Of a stretch of 64,000 nucleotides of DNA, positions 1-14,429 are shown in pieces; within the stretch, counting starts at the first letter, position 1, and each line of letters opens with the position of its first letter. Source of the stretch: Alisma plantago-aquatica (lineage: Eukaryota; Streptophyta; Magnoliopsida; Alismatales; Alismataceae). Made by a program: the position numbers and the translations under genes. The stretch is from the NCBI GenBank assembly GCA_963693085.1, contig OY856409.1:525907303-525971302 (forward strand), in the 5' to 3' direction. Under the pieces are notes generated by a model. That model saw nothing but the letters and a program-made list of their open reading frames with translations. It made no database searches and had not been told where the DNA came from.

Positions 1-3000
1 TCCCATTTCCAAAGATCAGGGTTTAGGTTTTGGGTTAGGGACTACCCCTCCACCTTAGGGTTTTATGATTCTTTTGACCCACTAAGGGATTCCTTAAACC
101 AACTAGCTCCATCTTGCGTTTACCCTTACAAGGGAAAAATCGAGAAACCATTTTCCTTTTTATCATTTGTTTTGTTGAACTATTTTCCTTTTTATCATTA
201 TTTACGCATTACATGTACATTAATAGGTGGATGATGCCTTAATCCTACTTCTTCTCAAAAACCCTAACTTGAGAAGAGGAGGGAAGTGACTTTTAGGGTT
301 TTTAAAGCAAGAGGATGAGAAGTGGATGAAATTAGAGATGAGAAGGCTTAGAGGAAACATTACTTCAAGCAAAACTAGGTTCTGGCCAGGCAAGAATCTG
401 GCTAAGGGAGTCCTTGTATACAAATTTAATGAATATTTTTAGTCCCACACCATGATCCATTCTAGACAACATTACCATTGGGTTGTGCCTTAATAAGTTT
501 CCTTATATTTCTATGAATTACTTGAAATTATAAAATATTAAATATTATTTGAATAGTCTATGGAGCTCACTTTTCAACATCACTCAATTAAGAACGGAGC
601 TTAAAGTTGAGAGCCATTACCTAAAATTCCAAATATCCATATTTAACCAAATAATAAATGATAGTGAATAATTTCCTTCATTTCAAATATATTGTGTACA
701 AGTTATACAATGATGCTCCTCTAAGGAATTACATGAATTTCGAACATGAACTAATGCATATTTTGAACAAGTATTTACTAATCTTCCTTTACTTATATAT
801 AATGTCTTCATTGGATTTCATCTATTTTATCATGTCTTGATATCTTCAATGTTTGCATTTACCTAAAATGGTATAAAATAAAATTGTGGATCAATATTGC
901 TACAATGTGTATGTGGGTGCATGCAAAAGTGTGAAAGTAAGATAAAAATGTATAATCAATCAATTACTTGCAAATAAGAACTGGAATTTTCTTAACAAAC
1001 ACTAATCATTATGTGATAGCTATAGTGGCATTATGATTGACCAGAAAGTAAATAAACATCCAACAGTTTATTTCAACAACCCTTGAGAAATCCTTGGCAA
1101 ACATCGACAATTGATTATGTAAGTATTCATAATCATAACCACGTATCCCAATGTTGAACCTTACAGATCATGAAATCATACTTCTAGTATATTCAATCAC
1201 TTGAATCAACAAAGTCGGGCAATCAACATTTAATATGCATGTAAGTACATCCTAAACTGTCACCACCATATTATCCACATTAAACAATACTCATGTCTTA
1301 ATCTAGGGTCTAGGACTGTCTTAGATTTGGAGAAGGAATAAGGGTACAAACACTAGTTCCAATGTATATTTAACATTAGGTGAAACTCTAATCATCATAT
1401 ATCATATACTTGCATTATGAACACCTACAATAGATTATGTGTATTACTAACATCGAAAGCTATGATCTTTAGTTTGCAAAATCCTAGTTATACATGTATG
1501 TGATTATTGGTCTAAAAACCATAATTAAAATCATTAATATCATCATCATCTTGATTTATCAACATATCCCATGACTTCAGTTTATATGGTAAGATAAACA
1601 TTTTTAATAATCTATTTATCAAAAAATAGGGTTTATATACATTAATCATCTCTTAATCATGTGCATGTCTTACTTTTAGAACCATGATCAGATTTTGGTC
1701 TCACTTAGATTTTATTCACGCTTCTATTATTTTCCCAATCAATTTGATATTCATTTTTTTCTATTGTTGGAAAATCCTAACATTTTCTATGAATTAAAAA
1801 AAATAGCCATTCATACCTTAAACACGGTCGACATGGTGCCTTCCCATTGCTCAGTGCTAATAATGACCCAATGCCTCGCTGAGACATGATTGAGGTCTTT
1901 AGTTTTTCGTTGAACAAGCTGTTAGGGTTCAATTCAAAATGTTAAACGATCAAGTGTTAGTTGATGATGGACCAGTCAGTTATCCTCTTCCTCATGTTGC
2001 ACACAATTAGTACACATTCTACTAGATCAGGAGGTTGGCACAGGATCTAGTTCCTTCTCCATTGAGGTAAACATGTTGCCGCACTCTCTTAGCATGTCTC
2101 CTTTTCTCACAGACATTTTGGCACATAGCAAGAAGTGGTTTCACTCTCGTCTACCAGTAGGGAGGCACGACACGGCCATCAGTGTTGATTAGAGCAAGCC
2201 CCCTTGGACCTTCCTCTAATTTGAACTTCTCCAACAACAACGTATGATGCTCGTATCACTATCCTTCTTTCCCAATGCAAAGACAACCATAGAGGGATTC
2301 TCGGCAAGCATTTTCTTTAGGCCAGTCCCGCGGAGATCTAGTAGTTGGATAGGGCCATATAGTTGAGACCTCTTCCTTAGAGTACTAAAATTCCCTAGCC
2401 ATGTCTAGGGTTCCACTTGACTCCTTCATACCTAGGATGGTGGCATCCTGGTCAACGTTAGCTCTTTGTCTATCAAGGGGGTGGTTTAGGGAGAGGGAAA
2501 GAAGGCTAGGTTGGTTTGTAGATGGAAGATGGTCACAATAGCCAGGGTGAAGTAGCATGCTCCCCAACCCATAAAGATTGTTAGGTCAACATGAATCATG
2601 GCATGGACATGAACCCTAGTCAAACAAGGAAGGATTATCCATGGTAGTGAAGGAGGAACGTACATCCTTGAAGGGATTGGGATATTCCATCATTTCTATA
2701 TATACCTATTACTATGTGTTTGGATCAGTGGGCTAGTTTCCAAGTTTTACATAGTTTGTAATACATCTCGTTTAGGAAGTAATTAAATATATTATCCTTA
2801 CTTTCCCTTATATGAAAACTCTTAGCTTTTATTCTTATAATTCGAAAAGTCACAAAAGACAACCCGATATTTTTATTAACACTTGGATTTGGCAAACTAA
2901 GACATTAATGAATGCACATAAATACATGATACACTAGATAAATTAATCATTGAACTATTAGAATTCACTTAAAGACTTGAATTTTAGATTATTCTTTATC

Positions 3001-4327
3001 TCTTCCTTAAAATATTTCTCAAATTAATTATCCCTATTTTACAGAAACTCATTAATACATATACTGACTTATATCTAATTTGTGGGATTTATTAGGATAT
3101 CCTTCATATACAGCACTTTCTCTTTTAGTACATTCTTAAATTAATTACCCTCATCATACGGAAATCCCTTTTCCTCCCAAATTCTAGAATAATCTTAATT
3201 TGTTTATTATCATTAAGTATTTGTAAAAGTATGGATGATACAAGATTTCTTGATGCCTTAATTGTTGTGTTTCCATTCATGACTAGATAAATACTCCACT
3301 AATTATCGAAATCATCAATTATCTTATAATATTTTGGAAACTTGTCTATCATTCCATATTTTTATTATCCAACAACTCATAAAGCCATTACTACTTATTT
3401 ATTCATGAATTCTTTTTTTTTTATTAAACATATGTCACAAGTATTTATTTGCAAAGAAAACAATCTCATGGGCCTTATTTGGGCCATGGGTTGAATCCAT
3501 TCCAAAAACATAACTTTATTATTCCATCATTTAAAAATAGGAAATTTGTCTATCAAATCTAGTATCATATTTATAGATGTTTAAAATTTACCAAACTTTG
3601 AGGATATATAATATAATATTTGAGATCTTTAGTTATTACATATTTTGAGTATTAAGTTCAGTATTATCCTGATTTATATGATTTTTTTGGTTTTTGGAAA
3701 TTCTTTAGAAATTGTAGTGTCCTAATTACTAAATTTGCAAATTATTTTTATGATAGTAATGAGGAGATGCCGAGCGTCTCCCTTATATTCTCAATTTTGT
3801 GTGCCTAAGAAGACAAGAAGCTCAATCTTGAGCTAGCAATGACATTGACAACAATTATTGAAGGAACCGTTGATAGAGGAATGAAGTATTCCATAGAGTG
3901 AGGGAGAAGTGGATATCTCTATTCCACAGAGGAGCTCTAACATGTTTTGAAAGTACTACTTTCTTGTGGTATGTGGTGGTAGAGTTAGTTGTTTTAGGGA
4001 TTGTTCTTCTATCATATCTCAATCTTCTTTGGGGAGGTATATTCTTCAAATTTTAGAGCTTGATTCACTATTTTGGAGTATACTGTGTGAAATCTAATTT
4101 TTTATTTAACAGTATTGTTTATAGTCTGCATGTTAAACATGAGTGAGCTTAAATTTTGTCCAACTATTCACACTATAATACTAATTTTTTAGCATGTGAT
4201 GCCCAATTTCTCTAATTCAACTTGCAGTACCATATTGATATCAATTTGTCTTTGTTTACGCTCACATATAGTGAAAATGGGAGGATGTGAATGTCACTTT
4301 AGACGATCCTATTATAGAAGAGTAGGA
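1..4327. other. Unannotated AT-rich intergenic stretch
   Basis: I see no supported gene here. All open frames are about 65 codons or shorter and none resembles a family I know. Positions 1990-2650 are noticeably richer in G+C than their surroundings and could be a decayed transposon part, but I found no motif to prove it. No tRNA-like or rRNA-like segment is visible. Confidence 0.6.
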
Positions 4328-4426
4328 TTTTAATGACCCTCCACCTACCTAGTAGGCAATTGAGGTTTATAAGACCCTATGTTCAATTTTTAGATGTATA
4401 GTTTGATGTCATACTCCAATATGGAA

Positions 4427-4497
<71 letters not shown>

Positions 4498-7123
4498 CCA
4501 TATACATATATAAATATTTTTGGGGTTTCTTAAAGAATTTCAATGTGTAATTTTTTAAGTTAATGAATCCTAATTCACAAACATATACAAATGATAGAAT
4601 TTGGATATAAGAAATGATGACAGAGGAAGAATTAGGGTTTGGAAGAGGAAATAAGTGGATATGTTGATGTATGGTTCTATCTTCCTATAAGTGATGAAAT
4701 CAAGTAAGTTAATCTTCTTCAGGTAGGTTTTATTACGGTTCTTCTCTCCTATGTATAAATTTTGTCCTTTTTCTAATTTTAATCAAAAGGATAGCAATTT
4801 ACTTTCTTTTCGCTTTCTTTCTCCAATCTCCATTTCTAGGGTTCTTAAGTTGAAAGGAGAAAGAGAAGGAATAATTTTCAAAGTTTGATTTGGATTCGAG
4901 GAGATCAGTTCTTGGGCTAATTTTTTGAGGTGCTTATGATATGAGGTGAGTGGGTAAAAGAATCTTTCAGTAGTTCCCAATTAAGTAGACACGTCTTTTT
5001 GAGATTCTTAATTTCTCCATAGACTATAGTGAATAAAATGTTACTATTTTTAAAGTACATTTTCAAGATCTCTCATTGAATACTTAAAGCATGCTCAAAC
5101 AATGTTTAGATGACAAAATATATATATATATATATATGAAAATCCATGTATCTTAATTATTATATGTTATAGAAATTTATTTGAGAATTGTCTAAAAATT
5201 TAAATTTCTCATTTTTTGAATGTTTGAATGATAGCCTAGCTAAAAACTAGATAAAATGATAACATGGTCCTACTTATGTGATTGGTGATATAATTGTATA
5301 TGTTTAGTCAATTGCATTTGGTATCTTGACAAGTTGTAGATTCTAATTTATATAATACATATCTTGTTAAAAGTAAGTAACTAGTAAAAAGACCCAGTTT
5401 AGTATGATTCTATATAGAGAAAATATATTATTCAACAATGGTTGATTTAAGTGATTCTTGTGATCATTTAGGTTTCTAGTGGAATATTATTTATATGCAT
5501 ATATATAGTTTCAGTTTTGTGATGTAGAATCTCTAGTTCAGATCCTTGCCATGAAATGATTTTTTTATGCAACTACAAGTAAATAGAAATGGTATTCTAT
5601 CAATTTGGGATTCTATTGATGCTATAAATGTGAGAAGTGTTTAATGATAATGATTTTATCAGTAGACATGATTTCTTTTTGAGTGTATGGGAAATGCTAT
5701 ATGTGAATGAGCCACCAAAAACCCTACAAGAAAAACAAATAGTAAGTTAAGAATCTAATTGTGTGTCATCAATGATTTTAGTTATGTAGTCCAAGTAGTC
5801 AACAAAATACAAAAATAAAAAAGATGGGCCCAAGAGGAAGATATACTCAAAAGATATAGTAAATTCCCTAAACATCCTAGAACCCATTCCAGTAGGTCTT
5901 TGGTAGGAAGGGTGAAATATCTATGGATTATTACATATAGGAAGAAGTATCTTAGATTCAAAGAAAGTAAATACCCAATACCAATTAACTAGGTATTGGT
6001 GGCACTTCAGTTTAGTAGAGTATCCAACAATAATCAATGATGACAATGGTTCCATAAGGGTATCCCACAATAACCAAATATTCTAGTGGTACCCAAAATA
6101 GTTGGAATATATAGCCCCTATGGACCTTCTGCTTCTGGAAGTTACCCTTTATTGCAATCAACCCTTTTGGAATCGGATTATGTGGAGTCCAAGTCTTTTT
6201 AGCCTAGAGGCACCCCTTTTGAGTACCTAAAATAAGGGGCTATGGTTTAGCCTCCATCAGTCATTGTGAGGCAACCTTACCATAGACTGAGGAGTATGTA
6301 GCAGTATGAAGGTCTCATGTTTCCCTTAAGAATTTTATTGTAAGTCATGTAGTTGTGGCCTTCACTTGGATGGTATCATCCAAGTGAGTTCAGGGGAAAA
6401 GTGATATAATTGAGTTATGTTAACATTTCAGTTAGTCATATCACTTGGTTATATTCACTCAGACAACATAGTAGTAGTTAGTAAAGTAGTCAAGTCAAGT
6501 TAAAGTTAAAAAGATTAAGAAAAGAATAATGTGGAAAATGTTTTCATATTTTAATGTTTCTAGTGAATCATGCTACAATGTTATTTGTAAATTTCTACAT
6601 AGCTAAAATTGTAATATGCAGTGAACCTTGATTCTATTCACTTATTCAAGAAGGAAAATTCCTACTATATTTCTTTAGACTATTTTATAATTTTACTCAT
6701 TTATTAAGTGAGTATCTCACCCCTATGCTCACATTTTTTTAAGAAACCCATGTGAACTAATGGTTTTAATGCATTAGAGTAGACCTACAATAAAATTTAA
6801 GTATCAAATTAGTCATGTTCAGTCAGTCACTATCACCATAGGTCGATTTTTAACATTGTTTCTTTACTTACATAGTATGTATCCAATTATCAAGACTTGC
6901 ATACATGGAAATGTGAGATTTAGTATAAATGGTTTGACATGTATGGTTATGATTGAAACAAGACCATAGGAAGCAAGTAAAATGTACTCAACATGTGAGT
7001 GAATGGAGAAGAAAAATCTTTTAAAATTAGAAGAAGCTAAGGGTGAAGTTTGATATTAAATTTACTCCTCAATTTATGTCTTTATCTCATTATTAGTGGT
7101 TATTGTGGCATGTGGGTGTAAGA
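4328..7123 (+). repeat. 5' LTR of the old gypsy-like element
   Basis: This segment matches 14430-17568. Clear matched blocks include the CCAATCTCCATTT region near 4830 versus 15185, and the block with GGTGGCACTTCAGTT near 5998 versus GGTGGTACTTCAGTT near 16359. The left edge is approximate because the first bases have diverged (expected TGTAAC). The right edge, GTGTAAGA, corresponds to GTGTAACA in the other copy. It holds an expanded TA microsatellite where the other copy has a short one. Confidence 0.6.
4430..4498. repeat. (TA)n microsatellite
   Basis: About 69 bases of almost pure TA dinucleotide, with one TACATA interruption near 4472. It lies inside the 5' LTR. The matching place in the 3' LTR (about 14529) has only a short TA run, so the array expanded after insertion. 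Confidence 0.95.
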
Positions 7124-7126
7124 ACT

Positions 7127-7138
7127 TGGTATCAAAAC
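7127..7138 (+). other. Primer-binding site (initiator tRNA-Met type)
   Basis: TGGTATCAAAAC lies three bases after the 5' LTR end. Plant LTR elements primed by initiator tRNA-Met carry TGGTATCAGAGC or close variants here; this copy matches the first eight bases. Confidence 0.6.
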
Positions 7139-10100
7139 TTAGCCTAATTTTTTAGGGACCATGAAGTTAGTAAGTTAGAGTCATAACTATGTTAGATAAG
7201 ACATGATATGATGATATCATTGAGGATTTGAGCATTTGGATACCCTGGCCCGATATCTAAATACTTGGACAAACAAATATCAAGCTATTCTATCTATTCT
7301 TCATTTTATTCCCTATCAAGGTATGTAGTGGGAGGATAAGACATAGATAAACCCTAGAAGTATTAAAGTTAGAAGACTGAAATCACATTATAATCATTAA
7401 GAGAGAATCAAATACAAATTTGATTTATATCGTTGGTTTTATTTGAAAGGAAAATTAATGATTTTTCTTATGTGAATTTTACATGACTAGTTTCCAAATA
7501 TATATATGATTTTCAATATATATGTGTGCATTTTGAATTGGAGCCAGACATTGTTTACATTCAATGCATTAAGTATATCTAATGTTATACGTGCATTAAG
7601 TAGATCTAATTATGTTCTCATTAGTTTTTTCCTTGATTAATGTTCTTCCTTCATCATTAGGATGGACATGAGTTAGTTAAAAACAAGTAACTCCTATCGT
7701 CAAGACTATGGGACATCCTGGTCTGGCTGGTAGGATGTAATAATAGGTACTAATGAATCCTATATCATTTGACAAGATCAACACATAATAATGTAATATC
7801 AAGACATATGACATAATGAGAATACTAAATATCATAAGTTTAAGGAATATTGGAATAAGTAAGAATAGCCAACTACAATTAGTAGTTAAGTGAAATTTTA
7901 AAATAATGGCAAAAGACTCTAAGTTCAAGGGAAAAAGGGAACTATAAAGATACAAATGTGTATAAAGAAATAAATATTAATGCATAAAGCATATTATAAG
8001 ATATCTAGGTAGTGTAGATGAGCCATATGAACTGAAGTAATGTAAATGCCATGTAAAAATTTATAGGAGTTGAATTTATCAAGGAATTTGTTTAGTTATA
8101 TATTTAAAATATGGAACAAGGAAGTTATAATGAGATCTATACAAGGCATGGAATTCTAATCTTCATACCACAAATTGAATAATTAAAAATTAATCAAGGT
8201 TATGGAAGATAGATGTAAGAAATGGTGTACTGAAAGGAAATAATAATAAGAAATAAAATGATAATATATGGATAATAAGATAAAATATAAATCATAAGAA
8301 GGAAAATTTGGAGAGAAAGAAAAACTAAAATAGTTGAATGTATTTTATAAGAAATAAATAGAACTAGATAAGATAAGAATAGAATGATTTCTAGGAGAAA
8401 AGTATTGATTGAATATTTGAAGAAAAGATTTTCAAATAGTGTCACGACATCCTTTATAATATTTACACAACCTAAGAGGAAGCATATTCATACAATGGAG
8501 ATCATGATAAAATGTAAATTGATGTCATTAAACCAAGCAAAATCTTTTGAATGAGATAAACCACATGGTTCATTATTACATTCCAAAAACTAGGGACTTT
8601 AAGTCCAACATAAAAGGTTTCAACAAATGAAACTCCAAAAAAACATAACTAAGAAGGAATGATACTATCTAGAATGGCATGCCACCAAGTGGGATTTGAT
8701 CACTATCTTTGAGTTAATGTCTATGGCTCTAATTCTTCTATTTCTCCTCACCTTCAGACATCTCATCCCCATCCACACAAAGCAACGTAAAAAATTATAT
8801 GAGTGGCACTGAGTATTTATAACATGAAATCATTTATAATTAAAAAGGCATGCATATAACTTTAAACATAATTATTAACCTGATTAACATGATTACATCA
8901 GAATTGATTAACTTGACATGATTTATTAATTAACTAGATTTTTACTTGAGTTGTTATAGTCACTCTCCTAAATAAACCATAGTTCTCCTAAGGTCAAGTT
9001 AAGCTTCACATAAGGCCTATTAAAGATCACCTAAGGCCGATTAAGGCTCACATAATTCTCTCACAGAGCTTATAAGATCGATTAAGGAACACATAAACAT
9101 AGAGATGACTATATCGACATAACATGATTTCTTAATCTTAAACTTAGTTTTCATAATTTCATAATTTTTTGAACATGATTACCCTAATCTCTCGATTCAC
9201 TAGCATAATTAATCTACATAATTTTTTATTTGAATGTAATAAACATGAAAATAGTAATAAAATAGAATTTTTAACATAATTATGAGTTTCCATAAGCATA
9301 TAATGAGTACTATTATACTCGTACTTTAATTGAGGCATTATGAATAAATAAGTGATCAATATAAAACCCTGAAACCTAACTTAATACTTAGTGTGCATGT
9401 CGACTCATCTGATCTTGAGGGGATACACTACTATTGTCTTGATTCCTAATTCAACCTTAATTATCTTGTCCAAGCATGTAAATACATTAATCATCATGAT
9501 TTAATCTATGGTTTTATGGTTTTCAATAACATATTAAATCTTCATAGGGAACTAAGGTCTAGTTACATGTTAGAAAGGTATCCTGTTTCAAGGCCATTCC
9601 AATGAGTACTTGAGCATAATTTTTATACATCATAAAAAAAGATACACATTTTCTAATGTATGTCCAATCAAAAGTGAGATGAAAGATTTTTTAGGATTTA
9701 GGAAAAATAAATAAAATCATGTCAGAAGGAGTAACATGCCCTTACATTGTCAAACACAACCTTAGGTGTTTGACATGGCAGACTTGGTTATTCTTCAATT
9801 TAAATTTATGTGCATGTGTATCAACATAGCATAGGAAGTACGTATTTTAGCCTAGGCCCGTATGGAGCATCAAAAGGGAGAGTCTGGGTAGTGGAGTAAA
9901 ACTATACACTATCTTATTCTCGAGCCATGGTAGCATCATCTCCATAGGAGCTTCAATCTCCTATTAGAATGTGAAAATAGAGGATCCATGACACCTATAA
10001 TATCATGATAGAGTTACTTATGAGGTTCTGGTCTTAGTGACCCATCATTTTGATCACGTGGTGGTCAAAAGTGAAGAAGGTCCATGTTTAATGGCCAGTA

Positions 10101-11274
10101 GGCCGGAGATGATACATGTCAAGGAAAGGAATAAACTTCACTAGACTATTATATTCAGTAAGTTTTAGAGGACAAACCACTTCAACAGATACAACCAAAT
10201 GTGTTTCCTCACACTCCATCATCAAGAAGAATTATGATATGCAAAAAATAGAGTAAAAGGCTTGAACATGACTTTCCATTCTATAGAGGTAAAATAAGGG
10301 TTTTTAGGGTTAATCTACCTTGGTATGGTATAATCAAATTATCTAAGGGGTTTTTGTGGATTGGACATGGCAAGAGGTCTAGCCAATGGCGGTCTCTACA
10401 TGAATGAAGCTGGACCTTGTGGGTCTAGTGTTCAAGTGAATGGGGCGACATTATAGATTGAAAAGTAAGGAGAATGGGGTCTTAGAATACTTATGAATGA
10501 TTTATTTGCATTGGGATGGCCATAATAGGTTTCTCGAGATCATCATCACTGGAGGAGGAGGTTTGAGTATGTCATGGTTCTTCAGCTAGTATTGACTCAT
10601 ATTGGTGGAGGAGAACACCTTTTTAAATATTGGGATGCTTTTTGTGAAAAATGAAAGGGACTATGACGATGTGTTGTCTCATCGTAGATTTTTCTTGTGT
10701 AACTGAAGAAGTGATTTGGGTGTTTTTTATTTAGGGAGACCTAGGGTTTGAATATTTATGTCTAGAATGACTCAAAATGACCTCTCAAGTATGTTGGTGG
10801 TGAGGTACCAGGAGGACATTGAGTGTGGAGGGAGAGAATATTTGCGGTCTCCTGACGTTATTGTTTCTCCATGATGCACATTTTATGAAAGGTTGAAGAT
10901 GGGGTCCTCACCCCTAGGATTAATATCTGACAACCCATACTAAACTTGTGTTCTCATCATGCACATGACCTTCCACATAGGCACAGTGTTGATGAAACTT
11001 AGCTAAATACTATTAATCAGATGTATATTAGATATCTAGGCTAGAGGTTTAAGTAGTTACCCTCCCATATTACTCACATCAATTGACATATATTTGATTG
11101 TTCATTTCTATTGAAGTTTGGCACATTTGATAAACCAAACCAAAGATCCCAAATATCAACTAGAATCTATGACATTTGAGCTAAAAAGTACATGTTTTAA
11201 ATGATTAGTCATTTGAGGCAATTAATGTGGTACCAAATGATTATGCATGGTTAAATCTACCATATTAGCAATCC
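7139..11274. other. Decayed interior of the old LTR element
   Basis: About 4.1 kb between the primer site and the LINE fragment. Frames are short and AT-rich, and I recognised no gag, protease, integrase or reverse-transcriptase motif. Positions 10000-10950 are richer in G+C and could be a worn coding part, but nothing could be assigned. Confidence 0.5.
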
Positions 11275-12740
11275 CAAGTTATACCATACAAATGACAGTC
11301 CTACCTCTAAAGATTTGTGATAGAATTGATGATAGTATATGGGAGTTCATCTAGGGAAGAAACCATAAGGCCCATCCTTTGTCCATAGGGGCGTGGAAAA
11401 AGGTCACATGTAGCAAGAAACATGGAGGTTTGGGACTAAAGTCTGTGAGGGACCTGGAAATTAGCCTCGATTGCCAAGCATTCCTAGGAACTAAGCTCGA
11501 TAAGAGACTCCATTTGGTGTAATGGTATAAATCCAGATATAATAACTACCTCTTGGGAACCCTCCTTTCATATCCAGACTAGGGAGAGTCGTTCTAAAGT
11601 GTAAAGAATTAATCAATGAGAGTTCAATGATGATACCTTTGTGTGGAAGGAACACAAATGCATGGACTGATAAATGGTGGAGCCCTAATCAAACTCTTCT
11701 TCAGTGGGCCACAAAACCCATTCTGGATGAGTTGACTGATCTTCATGTTGCCATCTTAGTACACTTGAATAACCATTGGGACATTAAATTTCTCAACATG
11801 TGGCTCCCGAAGGAGATAGTCAACAACATTAGTAAACTCCCTATTCCATTTGGAGAAGTCGAGCATGACATCAGAGCCTAGTGCCACTCAGACTTGGGTA
11901 TCTTCTCCACAAAGAGTGCATATGATTGTTTTAGGAGAATAAAGGGTATATGATGCACAAGGACTGACACTTAATCTAGAAATCCAAGGTTTCTTCAAGA
12001 ATCAAGAATTTCACATGGCTAGTTGAACATAATGTGATACTCACAAACATCCAAAGGACAAAATGAAACTTGTCAATTGTGAGAGTTTGTCCTAGATGTG
12101 AGAGCAGAGAGGAATCCATCTTCCATGCTCTGAGAGATTTCTCTTTCATTCCCTTGTATAGAAACTATAGATCATGTATCAAGATTGGACCAAGTTCTTC
12201 TCTGAAGACTATCTGTGCAAGTGGCTCATGTCTAACATGATTCCGAAAGGAGTACACACATAAAATTTCATGACGGGTTGTTGGCTTATCTAGAAGTCCC
12301 ACAATAAGGAAATATTTGAGAACATGAAAACATCAATTTCTCTAATTGTACACTCCATTAGGAAAGAGGTCTCAATTCTGGGGTCAATGACTGGCCTAGA
12401 CCTCTCAAGGCACATGTGCATTGCAACCATTTGGAGGAAACCACCAGAAGGGCACATCAAAATCATTGTGTATGGAACATTCAAAGAAGGCCATGCTTGT
12501 CTTGCAGCTGTCGGTAGAGACTATGAAGGCAATTGGATTGGTGGGTTAAGCAAGACCATTACTACTGAATTAGTACTTGAGGCTAAGATCCAGACCATCA
12601 TTTTGGCAATGTAGCTCACTGAGGAGCAGAATTTCACTCAGGTGATCATTGCAACCAACTCCCTGGTGGAAAAAAGGCTGTTGAATCTAGATTTGAGGAC
12701 TATCCAAAACTAGCACGATGAGCAATGAAGGCAAAGTAAA
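11275..12740 (+). pseudogene. LINE (L1-type) 3' coding relic: RT tail, zinc-binding, RNase H-like
   Basis: Three successive parts of a plant LINE ORF2 C-terminus are recognisable despite stops and frameshifts. First, about 11300-11560 encodes a post-catalytic reverse-transcriptase segment with KICDRIDDSIWEF and KKHGGLGLKSVRDLE. Second, 11627-11940 encodes the stretch that ends in a STKSAYDCF-like motif before the zinc-binding domain. Third, 12324-12612 encodes an RNase H-like segment containing KPPEGHIKIIVYGTF and GRDYEGNWIGGLSK, as in the RVT_3 domain. Stops such as the TAG at 12612-12614 and several frame changes show that it is dead. It lies inside the old LTR element, so it inserted there or was carried along. 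The ends are approximate and no poly-A tail was found. Confidence 0.75.
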
Positions 12741-14429
12741 ACCTTAGAGGGGCCTAGATTTGTAACTGAGTTAAACATGAACCTTATTCTAGATTGAAAT
12801 CTTAGAGGTGTTATAAATAGTATCTCCTTTTTGTGTATATCTTCTTACATGAAAGTTAATTGAGAAGGAATACCCAATGAAATGAACCCATATGCTTGTA
12901 ATAGGGATTTTCAAACAATTATTTGGAAATGCAAAATATAAGAATGGTTTAAGGTAATATATATCAATTAACATGAGTAAAATACTCATGCTTGTTTATT
13001 GACCCTAATCAAAGAAAGAAAATGAGTATATAAATTTGTTGATGGACATTGCTAAGAGAAGAAAGTATAATTATTTGAAGTTTTTGGATTTTATTGAAGG
13101 ATTATTGGTTACAATTTTTCTATTGTAAATTTTATAAGATGCTTGCATTGTTTTCTATATGAATAGATTCTTGTATTCAAAATCTTAGTAAATAATAGGT
13201 TAAATATGATGACTTGTAAAATAAGGAACTAAATTCTAAGAAATAAAATAATTAAATGAAATGATGTTTTGAAGTTAAACATCATGAGCTACATATCATT
13301 TAAGAGTAGTTATGATGCATCATCAATCATAATACTCTAGTAGAACAATTAAAAAAAAAGAGTATAAGTGAAAACTGAAATACATGTGAACCTGAAACAA
13401 GAGAGAATGAATACTCATTTTAGAAAATAAAGAATAACCTAAAGAGGATATATTACATACAAAGGAGACATCTTAGGATGTTTTGGAACATGACAACCGA
13501 AGGCAAGTTAGTAAAGGCTTGACCTTGGATGTGAATAAGGTTACATAAGGAAACCTAATAATAAATACAAAGAAGGTGAAGTAACCATTTATATATAATT
13601 TAAAGCATGATAGGAACAATTCATAATTGTGATTAAATGATATGGGCATGGTTAAGAAAGGAGAATGATGAATGGATGGAAAATATAAGAGATGCAAGTT
13701 AAATACAAGTCAATAATGAAAAGAATCTAAGTTTTAAGTATTTGAAAATACTTCATCAAGAATCTCTTCATAACTTAGTGAGAGTAATAAGGGTAAATAA
13801 AAGGAGACAAGTAATTATGTATAGAAGTGGATCAATGAAATAAGTTATTTTAATGGTGCTCAGAGTTTTCTATAAATATATCCTATGAAAGGTATTCTGA
13901 GAAAAAAAGTAAACTTCATTTAATGGTTTCAATTTTTTTATGGTGTATACCATTTAAATGAGAGGGATGGTTGACCATAGTCCATGTTATCAATCATAAG
14001 AGTTTGATTCAATAGTAGAATTGTGATTATCCTAATCTAGAAACTTGTTGGGGCTTCAGCACTGAGAAACTGTAAAAGAAAAAGTAGATTCTTTCACATT
14101 TTTATTGTGCTATGGAACAATAATAGAGAAACAACCTTACAATTTAATACACTACATAACAATACAAGCAAAGGATTATTCTCAAAAGCATGTACCTCAT
14201 CGAAAGAAAGTGTGTGACTAGCAATTCATTATGAAACATATGTTTTCTTGTTGATATTTGAAATGATTTATTATAAGGTGTCAATAAGTTCATTGTAGAA
14301 CTCATTATTCAAATACGAGATACATTAATAAGTGATGTACCCAAACATAGCATGTTGAAAGAAACTTTCATACACCATTTTCTCTATATTTGTAAGATTT
14401 GAGGATGAAAATTGTGAAGGGGAAGAGAT
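12741..14429. other. Non-coding interior of old LTR element ending in a purine-rich tract
   Basis: No coding signal is recognised. The last 30 bases (14401-14429) are purine-rich (GAGGATGAAAATTGTGAAGG, then GGAAGAGAT) and run straight into TGTAAC of the 3' LTR. That is the usual position of the polypurine tract priming plus-strand DNA synthesis. Confidence 0.5.

Noticed and set aside
1..60. GGGTTAGGG and TTTAGGGTTT strings at the window start, suggesting telomere repeats
   Set aside because: Only single isolated copies; such strings are common in plant DNA and no array is present.
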